Shown here: positions 12,057-21,937 of the stretch, one piece after another | How positions within the stretch are numbered: position 1 is the first letter of the stretch | Layout of the letters: the number at the start of each line of letters is the position of its first letter | Source: Ophiobolus disseminans | Taxonomy: Eukaryota > Ascomycota > Dothideomycetes > Pleosporales > Phaeosphaeriaceae | Assembly: GCA_010093685.1 (NCBI GenBank) | Contig: MU006237.1 | Span: forward strand, 496,001-560,000 | DNA: 64,000 nt | Direction of reading: 5' to 3' | Notes under the pieces: generated by a model | What the model saw: only the letters and a program-made list of their open reading frames with translations | Database searches by the model: none | What the model was told of the DNA's origin: nothing | Position numbers and translations under genes: made by a program

Positions 12057-12902
12057 ATGCCGCCCGCGAGCACCTCTTTCACGCCCCTCAATATACCGAA
12101 CGATGTCGTGCCAGAATGGATGGGCTCATTCACTCTCGCGGCATCCCCAAACACCGACCTGTGGAGAAAGCCCCCGTCGCGAGATACGTCCACGGCCCCC
12201 ATCCTCTATACCGCCCTGCGCAACCCGTTTATAGCCGCCGAAGTCACCGTCTCCGCAGACTGGGAGCTTGAATGGGATCAGGGAGGATTGGTCATATTCG
12301 CAGGCGCGCCGCCGGGGCAGATTACAGCAGTTGCGACGGCAATAGATCCTCCCAACATTGTCGAGCTCTCCCTGGACGACGATAGCGCCACCACAAGTCC
12401 TTCTATATCCGAGCCATCGAGTGCATACAATACACCAATACAAACCCCCTCGCCAGAATCAGGGTCCCAATCACCAAGAGAACGCGGTCCTCCGCCTCCA
12501 TACGTACAACCAGTGCCTGCTGCGAAATGGGTGAAAGTCGGCCTAGAATTCTGCAACAACGCGTGTCACGCAACATCCGTAGTCGCAAACTCTGATGGCG
12601 CTGATTGGTCGCTTTCCGCGCTTCCTCCACATCACGCGCGTCGACTCGATCTTCGCGTCAAGATTGAGCGAATTGGCTATGCGCTCTGGGTGTGGTACGA
12701 AGATGAAGTCCTTGGATGGAAGAAGCTGCGCGAAGTCACATGGTTCTTCTGGGGTGTCGAAGACAAAGCAGTACGCGTTGGCGTGTATGCTAGCCGCCCA
12801 GCGAACTTTGGCATGAGTGTATTTGATCGAAGAAATGGGGGCGGACAGTATGTAGGGGCACGGAATCTGTGTGTAGATTTTGAGGGCTTGGAAATTTTCT
12901 GA
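12057..12902 (+). CDS. DUF1349 (concanavalin-like fold) protein
   Basis: This single-exon gene encodes 281 residues with no signal peptide, so the product is probably cytosolic. It shows the DUF1349 pattern: a jelly-roll start with LWRKPP and the FIAAEVTVSADWELEWDQGG strand, then KWVKVGLEFCN, DWSLSALPP, RLDLRVKIERIGYALWVWYE, and a final RVGVYASRP followed by FEGLEIF. Fungal and bacterial members have been called 'regulation of enolase 1' proteins, but the biochemical role is unknown. A low-complexity Ser/Pro/Thr insert of about 45 residues (around 105-155) splits the domain. The start follows a clean upstream region and begins the conserved strand, so I accept it. Confidence 0.85.
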   Translation: MPPASTSFTPLNIPNDVVPEWMGSFTLAASPNTDLWRKPPSRDTSTAPILYTALRNPFIAAEVTVSADWELEWDQGGLVIFAGAPPGQITAVATAIDPPNIVELSLDDDSATTSPSISEPSSAYNTPIQTPSPESGSQSPRERGPPPPYVQPVPAAKWVKVGLEFCNNACHATSVVANSDGADWSLSALPPHHARRLDLRVKIERIGYALWVWYEDEVLGWKKLREVTWFFWGVEDKAVRVGVYASRPANFGMSVFDRRNGGGQYVGARNLCVDFEGLEIF

Positions 12903-13907
12903 AATTGTGAAGGGAGGATATTCATTTCGGGGTTCGCATTGCGTTTCTTTCTTTTTTCAAGTCTGTTCGGAGCTGCTCTGCTGTTCACGGCTCCAGGATG
13001 ATACCACGCGTGAACAGCTTTTCTTTTCTCCCATTCGAACACCATTATTATTATCTCGTACCGTCTTCTGCTTCTACGCCTGTTTCTTCGTCCAGCGTAT
13101 AGCGTGTTTTAGCATCTCGCCTTTCCTTTCTTGTAATTATTTGGTATCCACTTCTTCAGCTACCTCTGTCACATCAGCCGCAAGAGGCGTCATCACCACA
13201 GTGGCAATGCTACGCTCTTCTCCTACTTTTACGCTTCCCACAGACCTCCCAACACGTATTTTCCTTCTCATCATATCTCGTCGGCTTACCTATGTCTCAG
13301 ATTACTGATGCTGAGGCGGGCTTGTCGCGCCGCCCCGCCGAAAGGCCGCTGATTCTCGTCATGTTTCCTAGATGGGCAATCAGCTCGTTTACCATACTTT
13401 AATTTCATATAACATCACCGTATTAGGTATAAAAGCGCCATACCGCGAGTAAGCTATGCATGCCTTAGCGAGGTGCGTCGGGCGTAGTATGCGTGATGTC
13501 GGGCGCGACTGCCGTTATTGCGAACGCGGAGGCTGACATGTGAACGGGGGTTCGACATGTGAGCGAGGTGTTTGGTCGAGTGTGCAGGAGGTAAACGCGC
13601 CAAAATAATGAGTGTAGATTCGACACTGATACGGCAACGCAGATACGTCGACAGCGCCGTACGAATGATTGGTATAGCTCAAGAAACGAATCGATGCAAT
13701 GGCGCAAACGCGACAACGGTTACAGGATGATGTGGCGGCTCCACTCTTCACTGTGCGATCGACTTGTGTGGCACACGAACAAACGGGGCTACCAAACGGT
13801 AGAAGCATATCTTGGAATGGGCATCTTTGTTAGAAGAGTAACAGATGCGAAATCAACTGTCGTACCCTACAGATCAGGACTGACCAGGCTATAGACATCG
13901 AGCCACG
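12903..13907. other. Intergenic region
   Basis: About 1 kb between two plus-strand genes. The first part is T/C-rich and looks like the 3' UTR of the DUF1349 gene. Small minus-strand ORFs at 13465-13808 are rich in Cys, Arg and Ser and have no motif. No RNA gene or repeat seen. Confidence 0.45.
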
Positions 13908-15777
13908 ATGCATCTTCATATCCTCCCGCTGCTCGCTCTGGCGCCTTTGCTTGCCCTAGGGGTATCCTTACTTTCCCAATCCACTTCAGGAGGACACAGA
14001 GCAGTCGATGCAAGACAGCTTATGCCCTCAACAAACCATTGTTGGAAATCGCAAGAGTGCAATACGACGCTCAACAACTTCATCGACTGCTTCGATCACA
14101 TGCCCCCAGGCTTCGAGGACCCAAATGGAGGAGTCGCTCAAATTGCTTCCTTCCGTCCATGTCTATGCAACACTGACTACAAAGAGTGCGTCCCACACAA
14201 CGCCGTTCGCTCTCACGTGCTAACACCTCCCTAGCATCCTCAAGCACTTCGAACAGGAAATGCGAACATCCGTCCTCAATTGCTTCTACTGCCTCAAAGA
14301 CAACGGCGTCGATATCATTGACTCGAACAAGGCGACAGCGCAGTTCCGGAACAAGATCTACGGGTTTTGCAACGCGAATATCTCTAATGTCGTTGACTTG
14401 CTCATGTCGTTGATCAAGTTCACAAAGGACGCAGGGATGCCTGGTGGCTTGCCCGAAAGAGTTGTGGCTGTTACGAAGATTGCGAGCAAGCTGTCTTCTA
14501 CGCTGGGGATGAATTCGCCTACATCGACGGCTGCGAAAAGTACTGATGCTCTTGGACCATCGTTGCCACCGAGGACTCCGGAGCCATCGACCTCAAGTAC
14601 CCCAGCCACTTCGAAGCCTTCCACGGACTTTTGTTGGCACACCGATGAATGTTCGTCCATCACTGAGAAGTTCACTAGTTGTCTAGTTGGTCAAGTCATC
14701 GATGATCCTAACCACATTGAAAATGCCAGTATGAACTACCAAAAGTGTCTCTGTACGGACGATTTCCTCTAGTAAGTCTCATACGTTGAAGAAGTGACTG
14801 AGGCTCGCTGAATTTTACTCAGCATTCTCCCCGTGCCTGCATCAAATTCGTCCATAGCGGGGTGCTATGGGTGCCTTTATCAAGCGGGCGTTGACGTAAA
14901 TAATGACGAAACACCTTCCCGTCACTTTGTATACCGTATCTGGGGCTTCTGCAACAGCGCCAAACCAAATATGTTTGGCATGTTCATGGATTTGGTGGAC
15001 TTCAGCACAGATGTCAAGAAACCAGAGTCGCTCATGCCAGAGAGAATCCAAAGGATGACATCTCTGCGCTTGATATTCACATCCAGTACCAATATGAATG
15101 CACCTTCGACGATGCCGTTATTCCCGACCAAATCTTGGCCATTCACAGCACAAGTTACTCCAAAATCAACGCCCCAGCACCCTGGTTCCGACCCCAATGT
15201 ACCGTGGTATAGCAGTACACTGACATCCGGGAGCCCCATCCCAACCGAATACCTCGCACAACTCCCGCTCCGCTGGCCTTACACCGAGTACGGCATCCAG
15301 CGCAAAGCTGGCAAAACAACATCATGGCCGCTCGTCAATCCAAACTCGACAACTCAAACCGTCGCATGGGTATACGCCACCGTGCTGTGGAACCAACGTC
15401 CGCTCTACACGCCTCCCGCAGAGAAAGCCAAGCGGAAAGCAGATGTGCATGCTCCGCTGTATAACCCCGATCTAAATGGCTGGAAACACGAATTCATCTA
15501 CGAAACGCTCACGCCTTCTGCGCCTACCAGCTCCGTCACACCACTTCCAACTCCAGCGCCTTCTTCTCCCACCGATTCTATATCAACAACACAGAGCGGC
15601 GCAAAGCCTACAATTACCCAGCAATCTGTTTTGGGGAAAGATCCTGACAATAAGGACGAGTCTGCGTACAAAAGTACGTTCACGAAGAACGGCGTGAGGC
15701 TGATGGCTGGTAACGTTTCGGCGTTGCAGACGCCGACGCCGGGACGGGCAGATGAGTTGAGTAAACTAGCTGCATAA
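13908..15777 (+). CDS. Secreted protein with duplicated cysteine module
   Basis: I do not recognise a named family. Exons 13908-14185, 14235-14771 and 14823-15777 give 589 residues. A signal peptide is clear (MHLHILPLLALAPLLALGVS). Two modules repeat: an early Cys part (CWKSQEC / CWHTDEC), then a CLC motif (CLCNTDYKD / CLCTDDFLY), then ILxxF/ILPV, CFYCL / CYGCL, GVD and IYGFCN / IWGFCN. Both introns (14186-14234 and 14772-14822) fall at the same site in the two modules, right after the residue that follows CLCxxDxx, and in the same phase 2. So the gene arose by tandem duplication of an intron-bearing unit. The rest is Ser/Thr/Pro-rich linker plus an unidentified segment with YAQLPLRWPY-like aromatic residues (about 415-500). 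It is likely glycosylated and extracellular; function is unknown. Confidence 0.8.
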
Positions 15778-16470
15778 GTAAAGAGTTTGAAATCGAGGAT
15801 GGAGGGTTAGGTGGTGTGGATGGATGGGATGGGGAGTGAGAGTAGTACTTGCATATTATCTACGACAGTAAATGTACAGTATGACAGAGCATGTTGTTTT
15901 GAAGGAAAACACAATGTGTGTCTTGATTCTTGCATCAAAAGTAATGCCGCGACTTCCTGAACGGGAAGGAGCAGTACAGATATGGAAGTCACATATACAC
16001 AGTGATTGTTTTTCTTGAGCAAGTCATCGTTTGGTAAGGCCCTCGAGAGCATGACCCTCTATTTTTTTAGATGTACTCGGCGTTATTAGGGCAGTGCGCA
16101 CAAGAAGGTTTACAACTTCGTAATTCCCGGTGGTTGCGGCGTCCCTGCTTCGTACTTCCGTCAACCCGCTCACCTCATCAGGTCGAAGGTAGAAGTAAGG
16201 ATTCTGCTGTGAGCGCTAATTTCTAGGCTACGTATTTATGAGTTGCGCGAAGGCAACGATGCGCAGGTGCGCGAACGCGCAACGCAAGATTCAATGCGGT
16301 CGTGAGATTGCGGCTGAGTGCATCCGATTGTGGAGTGTCTGTGCTCGAATCCCTTGTTCTCCAGCAGTCCGCGATGATACTACAGACCACACTCCGCCAT
16401 ACCCTTTGAAATCCTGGAAATTCCTACTCTTCATCATCTCCAAACCCGACACTTTGAGTCTTGATACACC
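15778..16470. other. Intergenic region
   Basis: About 690 bp holding the 3' UTR of the secreted protein gene and the promoter of the next gene. No motif-bearing ORF, RNA gene or repeat is visible. Confidence 0.45.
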
Positions 16471-17778
16471 ATGTCGTCACCGTCTCCAGATTCGGTCTTG
16501 TTCACCTTACCTCGCGAATTAAGAGACAAAGTCTATCACCACCTTCTGTCTGGACTTGTATACGACATTCCCTCCGGTTCGCATATATGCACCATCGAAT
16601 ATGGCCAAATTACTCCCGATCGGGCCTTCAAGGAATTGTCGAGTCGGATGTCTTTGGAAAAATGCGTTCGCATTCCTTATCAGGCACCAAGATGGCTACT
16701 GGCTTGCAGGCAGATGTTGTTTGAAGGCCTGGCACAATTCTCACGACAATCAAAATGCACCGACGTCGTATACTACAAGCAATACCGCAGTGATCCAGAT
16801 TGGGAAATTGTACTGGTGCAAGACGCACTCCTACTTTCGAGAGTTCGAGAAATGTATCTCGCGGTCGCGCCTGTGTCGCACAGCGAGCCATACCCGCAGG
16901 AATCGAAAATCACATGCAGGTTTCAGGTGCAAAACCCCGACCTAGATGAAGACGCCAACCCAGCTCTGGGGTACCGCAACGTTCTATCACAGGCTCGGGG
17001 AATCAGTGTCGAGGTCCGAACACGCTTCTTGCCGATGACTGACGGAAAGGAGTTTTGTTTGCCAGCGTATGAACGCCTCTACAAGAAGATATACTTCTTT
17101 CCTGGAAGTACGTACGAAGAAGCGCATTTTCATATACTAATGCCCGAGTTACCTGGCATTTCTCATGGTGGAGGGAGCGAGCGAGTGCGGCATCTCCCCG
17201 CATTTGCTCGTACGCTGCCAAAGCTTCAAGCTTCGCTCATTGAGTTGGGAAAGTCGTTGACGGCAACCGCTTGTGGACAAGGTCAAAATGAGGAGGAAAA
17301 ACACTGGGTAGTACGCGATTGGATCGAACACAGCACCCGTACATGGCATATGACGATCAAACCAGCATGCTCGGGCTCGTCTTCGCCCGATACACTCGCC
17401 CATGGTGGATTGCAATACTTCACTGCTCCAGATTTGAAAAGGACGCCAGCGATTGTGGGACGGTACGGTGAAGAGCTTGTCTTTGCGCGTGATCACATTC
17501 CTCAAGCTGGTCATACTTCCTGGTCATGCAAAGACACCCACGAAACAGTTTGGGTGGAGGATGGCCCAGTAGGATTACAGTCCGGATATATGCGGGCAGG
17601 TTCTGCTCGCATGGAATCGCGCTTCGATGCTGTATTCGAAGAATTGCGCCGTGAGCAGCAAGAGATCGCGCCCGTGACGGAGGGTATGGGCAGTGTCGAA
17701 CCTCGCTACAGTCCTCCTATCAGTTACGGCTCCCCTTTTGTTCAATGCTGTCTCGGAGGGAGCTTTCGGCGAAGGTGA
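16471..17778 (+). CDS. 2EXR/F-box-like hypothetical protein
   Basis: One uninterrupted exon encodes 435 residues. The N-terminus, FTLPRELRDKVYHHLL, is the short helix found in fungal F-box-like and 2EXR proteins, which typically carry one such motif before a variable region. PRWLLACRQMLFEGLAQFSR fits the same pattern, in which a 'LL.CRQI..E' helix follows. The remainder has no motif I can name. These families are greatly expanded in filamentous fungi and few have known roles; a substrate adaptor for ubiquitin ligase is the usual guess but is not shown here. The gene stands alone between intergenic regions. Confidence 0.72.
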   Translation: MSSPSPDSVLFTLPRELRDKVYHHLLSGLVYDIPSGSHICTIEYGQITPDRAFKELSSRMSLEKCVRIPYQAPRWLLACRQMLFEGLAQFSRQSKCTDVVYYKQYRSDPDWEIVLVQDALLLSRVREMYLAVAPVSHSEPYPQESKITCRFQVQNPDLDEDANPALGYRNVLSQARGISVEVRTRFLPMTDGKEFCLPAYERLYKKIYFFPGSTYEEAHFHILMPELPGISHGGGSERVRHLPAFARTLPKLQASLIELGKSLTATACGQGQNEEEKHWVVRDWIEHSTRTWHMTIKPACSGSSSPDTLAHGGLQYFTAPDLKRTPAIVGRYGEELVFARDHIPQAGHTSWSCKDTHETVWVEDGPVGLQSGYMRAGSARMESRFDAVFEELRREQQEIAPVTEGMGSVEPRYSPPISYGSPFVQCCLGGSFRRR

Positions 17779-18683
17779 ACGATACTTTCAGGTTCGGTTT
17801 CCTTCAAAGGCGAGACAGCGTCATGGTAGGCACGCCGGTCCCTGAAATTGAAACTGATCCACGCTTCCCTACCAAGTCGACTAAAGCGATTTGAGTTGCA
17901 TGCACGTTTTCGTCCGCACTTTCTTGAATTCTGATCACCTAGCACTCAATATGTTACCACGGCACAACGAACCAAGCTTTGTTTACCTCTTTGCAACGAC
18001 GTCGATCTATTTCTCTTAGCATCACCGCAAGCTCGACAGCTTAGCGGCCTTGCGTAGCGGTGAAACTCATGTCTGGTAAGCTACGTGTAAGTACGCGAAG
18101 TGCGGAGCGTGCATTAGCGTACCACTATGATATTTATCCGACATGCAAGCCATTAAGTGACAGCCCGCTCAGCCACTAGCATTGAACCATGGTATTCTTC
18201 TTGTCCAGACTCACCTCTCGACCTCTATCACACGATCTCTGTCTACGCTACCTTTCCTGGAATCTGTCAGCTCCACCCACATGAACATCCTAGTCTAAAT
18301 CATGCCTTCCAAGCGAATTCATCCGCTGATATCATCGCCGCACCACTCCAGCTGGAATGCATGATGCCCCTGGTACGCTGCTGATAACGCCATTGCGGGG
18401 AATCATCCCTATCCGGCTTGGCTTCGTGCAGCGCAGTGCCCTGGAGCACATGACGCCTCCACCACCCATCCTCCAGGAACACGAAAGTTAGGCTTCGCAA
18501 ACCTGAAACGTAAGTTACCATGGTTCGTTGACTCGTGTGCATGACAAAAGACCAAGTTTCTGGTTGGAAAAGTGGGGTCAGGTAAGCATCGCTTCGTTCA
18601 TCGCAACATTTGCATTATCCGAGATCCCAGTCCCCCAACCACTTTTTTTGCACGCCACAAACGCCATTTGCGAACCATTGTGC
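17779..18683. other. Convergent intergenic region
   Basis: About 900 bp between the 3' ends of convergent genes. Overlapping ORFs on both strands are antisense to gene ends or lack motifs. Nothing else supported. Confidence 0.45.
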
Positions 18684-19926
18684 TCAGACACGACTGACAG
18701 GCTGGACAACACGTTCCACTTCAACCTCCGAATCGGACGCGAGCCAGTTCTGCGGCCTCGCCTGCTGAGGCGCTCTACCGCTTTCCACATCTTTGAGCCC
18801 ATACGAGTCATTTTTGACAACCGTGCCCACACTGCCGTTGCCACTCCTCTCGCTTTTCCCGCCACTGTGGTACTGATACGCTCCATTGCGACTCCGCTCG
18901 CGCTGCTTGCTCGAGAATAGAGCTTTCAAGGCCGGAATGGATGCGCAGTATATGCCAATGTTAACCTCGACCATGCTCCATAGATTGATGGGCACGCTGT
19001 CAAAAAAGGGGTCTTTGGACTCGGTATAGATGCGTATGGCGTGTAAGCGCACAATAGATGCGATGCAGCTGAAGACACCGAGGCTGAATATCCCGACGAG
19101 GGCAACTTTTTCGCGCTTGGGTCGTTGCACTTTGAGCAGGGTTGTAATGGGGAGGACAAGAATCCAGATGTCGATCGCGATGTTGAGGGAGGAGGTTGCT
19201 GTGGTGGTATAAGTATTGCAATTGGTATTCTGGATGTAGTTGTGGGAAGGACTTACTGTAAAATAGGGCAGTGGTGTTGATACATTTGCCTTTTACGAGG
19301 CCGGTGAAATCCCACATCTTGTGCAGTGGGACACATTGTGTAAGGCAGCAGACTACACAGACGAAGCAGAACGTGGCTAGGAAGTAGATGGTACCTTTAC
19401 TAAGGACTTCCAGACGTTTGCCAGCAGCTGTTGCGACAGTCAGTGTGATGTTACCCATGGCATGAGCGAACTCACCAATGCGGAGATAAAAGCATAGGAT
19501 AGAGATCTTGATCGCGTTGATGAGAAAGTAGTATATGATCTCAATCGCAAGCGTTGTCTGGACTTGTTTCACCATCTGCTCGGGTGTGAGTGCTCCTCCA
19601 CTAAAGCCCAAGCCATTGTCCCTCAGTACAAAGAGGGCGATGAGGTATGCGATTGTCAAGGCCTGATGGTGTTAGAAATATATCTGCATATGCTGCGGAC
19701 CACTAACCAGAGCGACCAGCATGGCACAATCATCTTTTCCAAGATTCTGTACGATGTAGGTGCGTGTATAGAGTCGCAGGGCCACAATCACAACTGAGTT
19801 CATGTTAGTCGCAAGCGCTATTTGAAGCAAAACAGACCTACTTGATAGTATTGTAAGTGCTGTAGCAACACCAACACAAGTATGTTGGCTAGTGAGCGCC
19901 TTCTCCAGATCACCCTCGATAGACAT
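18684..19926 (-). CDS. Rhodopsin-domain integral membrane protein
   Basis: This is a fungal seven-helix protein of the SAT5/Pth11-like rhodopsin-domain group. Exons 19926-19842, 19793-19708, 19662-19476, 19427-19257 and 19198-18684 give 347 residues, with phases closing at every intron (48, 45, 48 and 58 nt). Predicted helices include VGVATALTILSIVIVALRLY, ALTIAYLIALFVL, TTLAIEIIYYFLINAIKISI, GTIYFLATFCFVCVVCCL and NIAIDIWILVLP. Family hallmarks seen are DDCAMLVAL after helix 2, CVPLHKMWD, GKCINTTALFY and DPFFDSVPINLWSMVEVNIG. The cytosolic tail (about 270-347) is Ser/Gly-rich. It lacks a CFEM domain. Ligand and role are unknown; some relatives sense surfaces or hosts. Starts at 19932 or 19947 would add two or seven residues. 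Confidence 0.85.
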
Positions 19927-20769
19927 AGGCATAGCGTACCGGCGCAATTATGGAGAAAGATTTGATGTCCAGATTACAGAAATCGAGGGGCCATGGGTAT
20001 ACATCTACACCGACTCGTAGCATGAAAAGCGCCATCTCATAGCAAACACCTCCAGTTCGAGCGCAAGCAGGCAGTGGCGAATGAGGACTGCAAATGATAG
20101 AGCCGAACCATAAAGTTTGCACCATTAGACGATTACGACGCAGGGGCTTGACGCAAGCTGGTAATAACCGTAAATGCTCGACATTCCGACCCGCTGCATA
20201 GCTTTGGAGGTCGATCTTGGCACGCTATACGACGGGTAATATAGCCGCTGTGTCTTCGTGGAACGCATTCGAGTCAGGAAGCGAGAAGGCGGCCCCAGAT
20301 GACGGTCGAGAGCAAGTGGGAAGCCTGAATGCAAAGCACAGTTCTTTTGTACCTACCCTTCTTAGAAGACGATCGAATTGTCATGTCGTGAGCGTCTCAG
20401 GCACGCCATTGCGCGTTTCAGAAGAATAAGGTTCTCCTTGAACCATCATGCTCGGTATGATCCGAACCTGTTCCACATTAGGCTAAAGACGTTATGCGAG
20501 ATGGACGTGGTATCACTCTGCGGGGCAAATGACGGAGGTGGATCGTCCCTTCAGAGAGAACTTCGTACACAGACTTGGACACACGAAGATAATTGAAGCG
20601 ATGTGCAGACCGCCCAGGACAGTGAACGGATGAGTACAGCTGCACCTTCGTTGGCGGCTCGCCAAACCTAGCAAAATGACACGAAAGACGCCGCACCTCC
20701 CATCACTAATACTTACCTATGCTTTGATAGTCGCATGCGCCATATGTATCAGATGTGCACCCTTAAACC
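19927..20769. other. Intergenic region
   Basis: About 840 bp upstream of the membrane-protein gene and downstream of the Nudix gene (both minus strand). Small ORFs have no recognisable content. No RNA genes or repeats seen. Confidence 0.45.
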
Positions 20770-21937
20770 TCATGTGAGCTTCCACCGTTTGGCGAACTCG
20801 ATGCCCTCAGCGAGAGTGCCCACCCTCGCGTCGATAGCATAGCCTTCTTGTTCGAACTTCTTGCACAAATCCCAGAGGTCTTTCAGCGGAACGGAGAAGT
20901 TCTCGATGAACTCGTTGTCCTCGAGTTCAGGCCGGGGATTTTGATTCTCTGGAAGCGAGAGATCGACAGTGACGTGAATCATTCGTAAGCTCGTGTTGCA
21001 GAAGCCGGGATCTATTACAAGTTAGCCATCGAAGCGGAAGAAAGCTATGCATCCATCAACCTCTTGATGGCGAGGATGTTGAAGTAAGTAACAACAGCCA
21101 GACAAAGTACATTGGCGACAAGGAGGCCCAAGTTCCACTGGTTACGGTACTGGAGATAGCTAATGAGCTCCTCCAAGGGAACCTGGTCTCCACCAGGACA
21201 TAGCTCATGTAATGCTTTCTTCAAGACCTTCCGTCCCGCTGTCGAAGTTTGGAGAATGACCATGAGTCCCACCAGATCTTGGATGGTGCTATATTGCGAA
21301 GCCGACCACCAGACTACCGAGGAATGAAAGAACGTCGCAGCAATCAAGACGAAGAAACAGAACTGTGGAGAAAGATTACAAGCAAGTGTACGCACCATTG
21401 AACATAACTGGACTAACGTCAAACGACTTATCCTTCACCAGTTCGCCAACATAGCCTGTCTCTTCCTTGAGCTCGCGTATAGCGCATGTCTCTGGAGACT
21501 CATTGGGATCCATCAGGCCGGCAGGAACCTCGATGACGGTCTGGTTGACAGGCGGTCGCCATTGTTTCTGCAGGACAATGCGAGGCTCGGCATTGGGGTT
21601 GGCTGGGTCTTGGAGGATAGCAGCAACACCGACACCATCAATGTCACAGCCTTTGGGACGAGTAAGACGCTCCGCTGACTCCCATGTGCGCTCCATACCC
21701 TCAGGATCGGTGTAAGTGGTTCTAGATACGGTCAATGGTGTGCGAATTTGCGGAAGTGGTATAGGCATGGATAAGTTGGGGGCAATAGCTGGCTGCTTAC
21801 GTACTTTACCAGGGTTGCCCATTTTGCGTCCTTGTTCGCCTAAAATGGATTAAACATGTGTGGCTCCAACGTTAGTGATGACTGACCAACGGCTCCGTCT
21901 TCAAGACCCTGGACTTGTCAGAGGCTTTGGTAGCCAT
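20770..21937 (-). CDS. YSA1: ADP-ribose pyrophosphatase, Nudix (Ysa1-like)
   Basis: The enzyme hydrolyses ADP-ribose to AMP and ribose-5-phosphate. Exons 21937-21887, 21839-21805, 21721-21396 and 21011-20770 give 217 residues, in frame throughout. The Nudix box is GLMDPNESPETCAIRELKEE followed by TG, the GX5EX7REUXEEXGU pattern with one small variation in spacing. The flanks fit the Ysa1 group: TTYTDPEGMERTWESAER, KQWRPPVNQTVIEVPAG, then DPGFCNTSLRMIHVTVDL and the end EGIEFAKRWKL. The first two exons are short and were found from MATKASDKSRVLKTEPL and ANKDAKWATLVK. The third intron (21012-21395) is 384 nt, far longer than its neighbours, and carries an unrelated ORF listed separately. Confidence 0.92.
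21045..21422 (-). CDS. Intron-embedded ORF with two hydrophobic segments
   Basis: This 125-codon ORF overlaps the end of exon 3 of the Nudix gene in another frame and fills most of that gene's 384-nt intron, on the same strand. It encodes two hydrophobic stretches (FCFFVLIAATFFHSSVVWW and LGLLVANVLCLAVVTYFNIL) around an amphipathic middle with ALHELCPGGDQVPLEELISY. The composition looks like a protein, not chance sequence. The C-terminal helix faintly recalls the last helix of ABCG transporters, too weakly to assign. It could be a nested gene, an exon of an alternative transcript, or chance. Confidence 0.3.
   Translation of the reverse strand: MTLVQLCSMVRTLACNLSPQFCFFVLIAATFFHSSVVWWSASQYSTIQDLVGLMVILQTSTAGRKVLKKALHELCPGGDQVPLEELISYLQYRNQWNLGLLVANVLCLAVVTYFNILAIKRLMDA

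Noticed and set aside
21045..21422. Calling the intron ORF an ABCG transporter fragment
   Set aside because: Similarity is limited to a faint resemblance of the last helix; not enough to assign a family.
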